From a virus, in IMG/VR virus record IMGVR_UViG_3300009002_000011, positions 1 through 42,048 of that record: a stretch of DNA of 42,048 nucleotides; one strand, written 5' to 3'. Of this stretch, positions 36,092 to 42,048 are shown in pieces. Position 1 is the stretch's first letter, and each line of letters opens with the position of its first letter. A program made the position numbers and the translations under genes. The notes under the pieces are model-generated. The model saw only the letters and a list, made by a program, of their open reading frames with translations, was not told where the DNA came from and made no database searches.

Positions 36092-38527
36092 ATGGAAGAT
36101 ATAAAAATAAATATTGATTCAGCAGGGTTTCCAAATCAGTTCGCTACAGATTCAGAAAAAGCAACTGACCAATATGGATTAATGGTGGGTCAAGCTATTC
36201 AATACGAATGGTTTAAAAAAGATGGTAGTCAATGTAGATTCTACAATCAGTGGGGTGAATTTAATCGGCTTAGGCTTTATGCTCGTGGAGAGCAATCAGT
36301 GGCTAAGTATAAAAATGAATTAGCTGTTGATGGAGATTTATCCTACATGAATTTAGATTGGACACCCGTTCCTATTATTCCAAAGTTTGTAGATATTGTT
36401 GTAAATGGAATGTCTGATAGATTGTTTAAAGTTGGGGCTTATGCACAAGATGCAATGTCTCAAGCTAAACGAAGTAAGTATCAGGATATGATTGAAGGTC
36501 AGATGGCTGCTAAAACTGAGTTGCTTAGTATCCAAGAAAAGTTTGGAGTAGACCCTTTTACAGTAGCACCGGACCAACTTCCTGCTAATGATGAAGAGTT
36601 ATCTTTATATATGCAGCTAAACTACAAACCTGCAATTGAAATAGCAGAGGAAGAGGCGATTAATACTTTGCTAGATGATAACCACTATATAGATTTAAGA
36701 AAAAGATATGACTACGATTTAAGTGTATTAGGTATTGCTATAGGTAAGCACGAGTTCCTTCAAGGAGATGGAGTTAAAGTTTCTTATGTAGACCCTGCAA
36801 ACGTAGTGTATAGTTACACAGAAGACCCAAATTTTAAAGATTGTTTTTATTGGGGTGAAATTAAAACTGTTGGAGTTACAGAGTTAATGAAGATAGACCA
36901 AAGTTTAACTAATTCTGATTTAGAAGAAATATCAAAGTATAGCCAATCATGGTATGACTATTTTAATGTTGCTGAACACTATCAAGATAGTTTGTTTTCT
37001 AGAGACACAGTTACTCTTTTGTACTTTAATTATAAAACTACCAAAACTTTTGTTTACAAAAAGAAAGTTACAGAAGGTGGTGGTTCTAAAGTAATTGAGA
37101 AAGATGATACTTTTAATCCTCCAACAGAAATGATGGAAGAAAACAATTTTGAAAAAGTATCTAAAACAATTGATGTTTGGTATGAAGGTATTATGGTTAT
37201 GGGAACAAACATTATCCTTAAGTGGGAAATGGCTGAGAACATGGTAAGACCTAAATCGGCAAGTCAACACGCAATGCCTAACTATGTTGCGGTTGCACCT
37301 AGAATGTATAAAGGAAATGTAGAATCTTTAGTTAGAAGAATGATTCCTTTTGCAGATTTAATTCAGATGACTCATCTGAAACTTCAGCAAGTTATATCTA
37401 GAACAGTACCGGATGGTGTATATATTGATGCAGATGGATTGAATGAAGTAGACTTGGGTACAGGTAACGCATACAATCCTGAAGACGCATTAAGACTTTA
37501 CTTCCAAACAGGTAGTGTTATTGGTAGAAGCTACACGGGAGATGGGGAATACAATCAAGGTAAAGTTCCTATTAAAGAACTAAACTCAAACTCAGGAGCA
37601 AGTAAGACTCAAATGCTTATCACTAATTATAATCATTACTTAAATATGATTAGGCAAGTGACAGGTCTTAATGAGGCTAGAGATGCTAGTACTCCTAACC
37701 CCGATGCTTTAGTTGGTGTTCAGAAGTTAGCAGCATTAAGTTCTAATACAGCAACTAGACACATACTAGATGCAAGTCTGTATATGTACAGAACAATGGC
37801 AGAAGCTTTAGCTCTTAGAGTTTCAGATATTCTTGAATACTCAGATTTCAAAGAAGAGTTTATAAACCAAATCGGAAAATATAATGTATCAATACTAAGT
37901 CAAATTAGTGATTTATATATTTATGATTTTGGAATTTTTATTGAAGTAGCTCCGGATGAAGAAGAAAGAGCACAGCTAGAGGCAAATATAAATATGGCTT
38001 TATCTAAAGGAGATATAAATCTAGAGGATGCTATAGATATTAGAGAGCTTCGAAATTTAAAAATGGCTAACCAACTTCTTAAAGTTAAAAGAATTAAGAA
38101 GCAGGAAAGAGATGAAAAGTTTCAAATGCAACAACAGGCTATGGCTTCTCAACAAGCACAGCAGTTACAACAAATGAAATCAGGTGCTGAAATGCAAAAG
38201 ATTGAAATGGAAACTCAGTCTAAAATGAAGATTAAACAAGCAGAGATAGCATTTGAAATTGAGAAGATGAACAATGAAGCTATGCTTAAAGCAAACTTAA
38301 TGAAACAAGAGTTTGCGTATAATCAAGAACTTAGAAATGTTAGCGAAAGTGCTTTAGAGTCTAGAGAAAAACAAAGAGAAAAAGCAAAATCAGATAGAAT
38401 TTCTCAAGCAAATACCGAACAGTCAAGTTTAATTAATCAAAGAAAAAATAATCTTCCACCTCAAAGGTTTGAGTCTAACGAAGATAGTTTAGATGGATTT
38501 GATTTAGCAGAATTTGAGCCTAGATAA
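36092..38527 (+). CDS. Portal protein
   Basis: 811 codons. The N-terminal region carries FNRLRLYARGEQ and DWTPVPIIPKFVDIVVNGM, typical of large portal proteins in crAss-like and flavophages. The middle is alpha/beta wing (YEGIMVMGTNIILKWE, PFADLIQMTHLKLQQ). The stem/crown is helical, and the C-terminus is a long Gln/Lys/Glu coiled coil (QQQAMASQQAQQLQQ). It forms the dodecameric DNA gate at one capsid vertex. It starts 4 nt after the terminase stop, and a new promoter follows its end. Confidence 0.9.
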   Translation: MEDIKINIDSAGFPNQFATDSEKATDQYGLMVGQAIQYEWFKKDGSQCRFYNQWGEFNRLRLYARGEQSVAKYKNELAVDGDLSYMNLDWTPVPIIPKFVDIVVNGMSDRLFKVGAYAQDAMSQAKRSKYQDMIEGQMAAKTELLSIQEKFGVDPFTVAPDQLPANDEELSLYMQLNYKPAIEIAEEEAINTLLDDNHYIDLRKRYDYDLSVLGIAIGKHEFLQGDGVKVSYVDPANVVYSYTEDPNFKDCFYWGEIKTVGVTELMKIDQSLTNSDLEEISKYSQSWYDYFNVAEHYQDSLFSRDTVTLLYFNYKTTKTFVYKKKVTEGGGSKVIEKDDTFNPPTEMMEENNFEKVSKTIDVWYEGIMVMGTNIILKWEMAENMVRPKSASQHAMPNYVAVAPRMYKGNVESLVRRMIPFADLIQMTHLKLQQVISRTVPDGVYIDADGLNEVDLGTGNAYNPEDALRLYFQTGSVIGRSYTGDGEYNQGKVPIKELNSNSGASKTQMLITNYNHYLNMIRQVTGLNEARDASTPNPDALVGVQKLAALSSNTATRHILDASLYMYRTMAEALALRVSDILEYSDFKEEFINQIGKYNVSILSQISDLYIYDFGIFIEVAPDEEERAQLEANINMALSKGDINLEDAIDIRELRNLKMANQLLKVKRIKKQERDEKFQMQQQAMASQQAQQLQQMKSGAEMQKIEMETQSKMKIKQAEIAFEIEKMNNEAMLKANLMKQEFAYNQELRNVSESALESREKQREKAKSDRISQANTEQSSLINQRKNNLPPQRFESNEDSLDGFDLAEFEPR

Positions 38528-38555
38528 TAGCTAAAAAAAATAATTAAATTAATAT

Positions 38556-38563
38556 TAACTTTG
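38556..38563 (+). promoter_or_regulatory. Promoter of scaffold-capsid genes
   Basis: TAACTTTG, a match to TAnnTTTG, 16 nt before the scaffold gene ATG in a short AT-rich gap. No good TTTG at -33 (AT-rich instead). It would give the capsid genes their own transcript. Confidence 0.6.
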
Positions 38564-38579
38564 TAAAAATTATAATCAA

Positions 38580-39680
38580 ATGGAATTTAAAGTAAAAGAA
38601 GTAAATCCTGTTGAGGTAAAAGGAGCTCAACAAGTAGAAAAAGAGTTGCTTGAAAAACATGAGCAACAATTTGAAAGTGATTCTGTTCAGGAAACTGTTC
38701 AGGAAAACAAACCTGAAGTTTTAGAAGAGACAAAAGAAAAACCATCTACTGAATTAGAAATAAATGAAGAAAGGGTTTTGTCTTTTATAAAAGATAAGTA
38801 TCAAAAAGAAATTGGTTCTTTTGAAGAGTTACTTGAAGAAAGAAAAGAGTCTGAAGAATTACCTGAAGATGTAAGTGCCTACTTTAAGTTTAAGAAAGAA
38901 ACAGGTAGAAGCATTAATGATTACGTTAAGCTTCAGAGAAATTTTGACGATATGCCCGAAGACGCATTACTGTCTGAATATTTTTTGGCTACAGATGAAG
39001 CCATTGATGCAGAAGACGTAGATGCTATAATGGATGACTACAAATATGATGAAGATTTAGATGACGAGTCAGATATTAAAAAGGCTAAATTAAAAAAGAA
39101 AAGAATTGTTGCCAAAGCTAAAAAGTTTTTCAACGAACAAAAGGAAACATATAAGCAACCTGTCGAGTCGACAAGGGAAGCTAGTTCTCCTGAAGTAGAT
39201 GAAAAATTAAAAGCTTACCAACAGTATTTAGATAATGCAAAAACGGTAGAAGATACTAACTTAAAAAAATCCGAGTGGTTTACTAGTAAAACTAACGAGG
39301 TTTTTTCTTCTGAGTTCAAAGGTTTTGAGTTCGAATTAGGAGAGAGTAATGTCACCTTTAATCCGGGAGATGCTGAGGAGTTAAAGAAATCAAACTCTAC
39401 ACCAATGAACTTTATAAATAAGTTTATGAATGAAGAAGGTTTGATGACTGATGCCGCAGGATACCATAAAGCATTGTCGGTAGCAATGAATCCTGACAAG
39501 TTTGCCAAGTTCTTTTATGAGCAAGGTAAATCAGATGCTATTGAAGGAGATGCTCGCAAGGCTAAAAACATAAACATGACCATGCGAAAAGCTCCCGAAA
39601 CAGTTAGTAAAGGTGGAATGCAAATTAAAGCTTTAAGCAATAACTCAGGTAAAGGCTTAAGGATTAGAAGTAAAAAATAA
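38580..39680 (+). CDS. Capsid scaffold-like acidic protein
   Basis: 366 codons. The first 100 residues are strongly acidic and Gln/Glu-rich (VQETVQENKPEVLEETKE). Helical charged segments follow (LPEDVSAYFKFKKETG; DEAIDAEDVDAIMDDY; KAKLKKKRIVAKAKKFF), and the C-terminus is basic (RKAPETVSKGGMQIKAL, RIRSKK). Acidic, helical, between portal and capsid genes: the typical place and composition of a scaffolding protein. No protease motif is seen. Confidence 0.75.
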   Translation: MEFKVKEVNPVEVKGAQQVEKELLEKHEQQFESDSVQETVQENKPEVLEETKEKPSTELEINEERVLSFIKDKYQKEIGSFEELLEERKESEELPEDVSAYFKFKKETGRSINDYVKLQRNFDDMPEDALLSEYFLATDEAIDAEDVDAIMDDYKYDEDLDDESDIKKAKLKKKRIVAKAKKFFNEQKETYKQPVESTREASSPEVDEKLKAYQQYLDNAKTVEDTNLKKSEWFTSKTNEVFSSEFKGFEFELGESNVTFNPGDAEELKKSNSTPMNFINKFMNEEGLMTDAAGYHKALSVAMNPDKFAKFFYEQGKSDAIEGDARKAKNINMTMRKAPETVSKGGMQIKALSNNSGKGLRIRSKK

Positions 39681-39699
39681 TTAATTAACAAAAAAAAGG

Positions 39700-39715
39700 T
39701 AGTGGCTTACCACTA
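39700..39715 (+). other. Hairpin in leader of capsid gene
   Basis: TAGTGG/CCACTA, 6 bp with a CTTA loop, ending 7 nt before the ATG and flanked by runs of A. It could protect or expose the start region of the most highly expressed gene. It is not a terminator because no T-run follows. Confidence 0.6.
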
Positions 39716-39722
39716 AAAAAAA

Positions 39723-41150
39723 ATGGCAGTATTAAATACACCGGGTTTCGACTTGCAGCCTTCAGCTCAACAAGTACCCTTATCAACAAATTACATCACT
39801 GACTTCAACTTCTTGAATCAGTATCTTCCTGATACTTATGAAAAAGAATTTGAGCGTTACGGAAACAGAAGCGTAAGTTCTTTCTTGCGTCTAGTAGGAG
39901 CAGAGCTTCCTTCTAACTCTGACCTTATCAAATGGGCAGAGCAAGGTCGTTTGCACACTAAATATGTAAACTGTACATCAGCTTCTGTAGCAGGAGCAGA
40001 TACAGCTACTATTACTGTAGCAGATACATTAGTTCCTGCAACTCAGCCTTCAGGCGGAGCAGGTCAAATTGCAATTAGAGTAGGTCAAACAGTAATGGTT
40101 TCTGACAACTCTATTAATTCTACAAACAGCAACAAAGGTATTGTTACTTCTGTAGATACAGCAAATGGAACTTTTGACGTAGCATACTACGAAGCAGGAG
40201 GACAAACTTTTGCAAACGCAGTAGTTGTTTCTGTATTCATTTATGGTTCTGAATTTAAGAAAGGAACTAACGGAATGGTAGGTTCTTTGGAAGCTGATGA
40301 TTTCATCTTCGAAAACTCTCCAATCATCATCAAAGATAAGTATGCAGTATCAGGTTCTGATATGGCTCAAATCGGATGGATTGAAGTAACAACTGAAAAT
40401 GGAGCAACAGGATTCTTATGGTACATAAAGTCTGAGCATGAAACAAGATTACGTTTTGACGATTATCTTGAGACTGCAATGGTTGAAGCAGTACCTGCTG
40501 AAGTAGGTTCAGGAGCTATCGCTGCAGGTGGTGACGTAGGGAACAAAGGTTCTGAAGGTATTTTCTACACTGTGAACAACAGAGGAAATGTATTTGGAGG
40601 TGGAAACCCAACAGCACTTTTAGATTTTGATGCTATTATCCAAAGACTAGATAAGCAAGGTTCTATCGAAGAGAATGTTATTTTTGTAAACCGTGAATTT
40701 TCATTTGACATTGACGATATGTTGGCTGCTCAAAACTCTTATGGAGCAGGTGGTACTTCTTATGGTCTTTTTGACAATGACGAAGATATGGCTTTGAACT
40801 TAGGATTTACAGGATTCCGTAGAGGATATGACTTCTACAAGTCAGATTGGAAATACTTGAACGACCCAACAATGCGTGGTGGAATTACAGGTGGAGCTAT
40901 CAACGGACTTTTAGTTCCTGCAGGTTCTACAACTGTATATGACCAAGTACTTGGAAAGAACGCTAAGAGACCATTCTTGCACGTTCGATACAGAGCTTCT
41001 GAGACTGAAGATAGACGTTACAAAACTTGGATTACAGGTTCTGCCGGAGCGGCAAGAAACTCTGATTTGGATGCAATGGAAGTACACTTCCTTTCTGAAA
41101 GAGCAGTATGTACTCTAGGTGCAAACAACTTCTTCTTATTCAAGAACTAG
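39723..41150 (+). CDS. Major capsid protein
   Basis: 475 codons. Begins MAVLNTPGFDLQPSAQQVPL. The HK97-like layout is suggested by an N-arm, a Ser/Thr/Gly-rich insertion (about residues 80-165), and long conserved stretches DYLETAMVEAVPAEVGSG and FFLFKN at the end. Size and N-terminus resemble capsid proteins of crAss-like and related flavophages. Codon use is the most regular in the window, as expected for a high-level protein. Followed by a strong terminator. Confidence 0.9.
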   Translation: MAVLNTPGFDLQPSAQQVPLSTNYITDFNFLNQYLPDTYEKEFERYGNRSVSSFLRLVGAELPSNSDLIKWAEQGRLHTKYVNCTSASVAGADTATITVADTLVPATQPSGGAGQIAIRVGQTVMVSDNSINSTNSNKGIVTSVDTANGTFDVAYYEAGGQTFANAVVVSVFIYGSEFKKGTNGMVGSLEADDFIFENSPIIIKDKYAVSGSDMAQIGWIEVTTENGATGFLWYIKSEHETRLRFDDYLETAMVEAVPAEVGSGAIAAGGDVGNKGSEGIFYTVNNRGNVFGGGNPTALLDFDAIIQRLDKQGSIEENVIFVNREFSFDIDDMLAAQNSYGAGGTSYGLFDNDEDMALNLGFTGFRRGYDFYKSDWKYLNDPTMRGGITGGAINGLLVPAGSTTVYDQVLGKNAKRPFLHVRYRASETEDRRYKTWITGSAGAARNSDLDAMEVHFLSERAVCTLGANNFFLFKN

Positions 41151-41164
41151 TAAGTAGTAAAACT

Positions 41165-41192
41165 AAAGGGAGGGTAACTCCTCCCTTTTTTA
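41165..41192 (+). terminator. Rho-independent terminator after capsid gene
   Basis: AAAGGGAGG (41165-41173), loop GTAACT, CCTCCCTTT (41180-41188), then T-rich sequence. A 9-bp stem located 15 nt after the stop. Very strong form. Confidence 0.92.
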
Positions 41193-41220
41193 TTTTAATT
41201 TTAATTTTAAATTTTATCTA

Positions 41221-41967
41221 ATGAAAAAAGTAAAAACACCCAAAGACAAATCGTATAAACTTAAAAAAGACGTAGCTCCTTTAAGTTATATGTTACCCTC
41301 AAGAAACAGCAGAAGAGTTCCATTATTGTATTTCGATACTGAAAGTGGAGTAAACAAACCTTTAAGATATGCTGTTAATCAAAAAACACCTTTTGAAGAT
41401 GAGCAAGATGGAAATGCAATTTTAGAACCTATTATTTTTGAAGATGGGTTTTTGTTTGTTCCTAAAAACAATCCTGTTCTTCAGGAGTTTCTTCACTATC
41501 ACCCTCAAAACGGAACTGTATTTGTTGAAGTTGATAATGAAAAAGATGCATCTAAAGAAGTTGAGATTTTAAATGTAGAAGTTGATGCTTTAATTGAAGC
41601 TAGAAAACTAAACATAGAACAAGTAGAAACATTATCTAGAGTTTTATTTGGACATGATATTAGTAAGTTTACAACTTCAGAACTTAAAAGAGATATTTTA
41701 ATTTTTGCAAAAAGAGACCCGCATTCTTTTATGAATGCAATTAATGACCCTATGTTGAAGCTTCAAGGCAAAGTAGCTTTGTTCTTTGACCAAAACATTT
41801 TGTCATTTAGAAATAATAGAAAGGATGTATTTTATAACACCTCTTCTAATAAAAAGAAAATGTTAACTGTTCCTTATGGAGAAGACCCTGTTTATATCGT
41901 ATCTTCTTTTTTGAAAAGCGATGATGGAATTGAAGCATTAAAAATGTTGGAATCAAAATTAGAGTAA
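41221..41967 (+). CDS. Conserved head/connector-region protein, 248 aa
   Basis: Begins MKKVKTPKDKSYKLKKDVAP. Blocks APLSYMLPSRNSRRVPLLYFD, FEDEQDGNAILEPIIFEDGF, VPKNNPVLQEFLHYHP and VLFGHDISKFTTSELKRD look well conserved among marine flavophages, next to the capsid gene. It contains no nuclease or ATPase motif. A head-completion or connector role is guessed from position. It is framed by terminators on both sides. Confidence 0.7.
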   Translation: MKKVKTPKDKSYKLKKDVAPLSYMLPSRNSRRVPLLYFDTESGVNKPLRYAVNQKTPFEDEQDGNAILEPIIFEDGFLFVPKNNPVLQEFLHYHPQNGTVFVEVDNEKDASKEVEILNVEVDALIEARKLNIEQVETLSRVLFGHDISKFTTSELKRDILIFAKRDPHSFMNAINDPMLKLQGKVALFFDQNILSFRNNRKDVFYNTSSNKKKMLTVPYGEDPVYIVSSFLKSDDGIEALKMLESKLE

Positions 41968-41986
41968 CAACAATAATTATTTATAT

Positions 41987-42030
41987 AAAGAGGCACTTTA
42001 GGAAACTGAGATGCCTCTTTTTTTTTTAGT
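41987..42030 (+). terminator. Rho-independent terminator
   Basis: AAAGAGGCA (41987-41995) pairs with TGCCTCTTT (42012-42020), 9 bp, followed by nine more T. It starts 19 nt after the last gene's stop. Confidence 0.92.
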
Positions 42031-42038
42031 TATCTTTG
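42031..42038 (+). promoter_or_regulatory. Promoter at right window edge
   Basis: TATCTTTG right after the terminator. The 18 bases to the window end are identical to those at 29741-29758, so another gene very probably starts just outside the window. Confidence 0.7.
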
Positions 42039-42048
42039 TAGAAAAATA

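Noticed and set aside
1-42048. Integrase, attachment sites, tRNA genes
   Set aside because: I found no recombinase-like product, no att-like core and no cloverleaf, so nothing shows that this is a prophage.

Overview
The window is a continuous piece of a tailed double-stranded DNA phage genome, most likely from a marine flavobacterium or another Bacteroidota host. The reasons are AT-rich DNA, A-rich leaders without clear Shine-Dalgarno sequences, promoters of the Bacteroidota type (TTTG, about 20 nt, TAnnTTTG), and phage packaging, capsid, holin and endolysin genes. The terminase-portal-scaffold-capsid order and sizes resemble those of crAss-like and related flavophages, but that placement is inference. 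Both ends are open: the first gene enters from the left, and the last bases on the right are a promoter.

Layout. (1) Bases 1-6253 (+): the end of a giant polyvalent virion protein plus one small basic protein. (2) Bases 6274-25409 (-): a long early/middle arm of overlapping genes. Downstream it holds a 3-TM holin, a metallophosphoesterase, a DnaA-domain-IV-like protein, VRR-NUC and SNF2-like helicase genes and a primase-helicase. Upstream of the terminator at 14241-14264 it holds a recombination pair (PD-(D/E)XK exonuclease and DUF1071 annealing-type protein), a second DnaA-like protein, a MazG-like protein, many small proteins, and an amidoligase, papain-like peptidase and GAT-II/cyclotransferase fusion. 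(3) Bases 25410-26170: non-coding control region. (4) Bases 26171-42048 (+): a groEL-TM gene-groES operon, small basic virion-type proteins, tail/head proteins, a small TM protein with a T7-lysozyme-like amidase, a second GroES-like protein, terminase, portal, scaffold and major capsid protein. One minus-strand gene (28281-28739), a winged-helix-like protein, lies inside this arm.

The most unusual content is RNA-level. Four hammerhead ribozyme folds lie on the minus strand between genes of the accessory arm (18335-18383, 20392-20442, 21619-21673, 23616-23666). Three are type III, and each is immediately preceded by a stem-loop that follows a stop codon. Self-cleavage would therefore leave the upstream mRNA ending in a hairpin. 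Two of those hairpins are built on a 16-bp palindrome, GTGTCTTCGAAGACAC, which occurs nine times exactly and twice with one central change. Most copies are in the minus-strand arm, and many sit just after stop codons. Together these suggest a phage-encoded scheme for cutting and capping polycistronic early mRNA.

A second unusual system is metabolic or post-translational. The amidoligase, a papain-like peptidase and a fusion of class II glutamine amidotransferase, gamma-glutamyl cyclotransferase and zinc ribbon lie within 4.2 kb on one strand, and the ribozymes separate them into different RNA segments.
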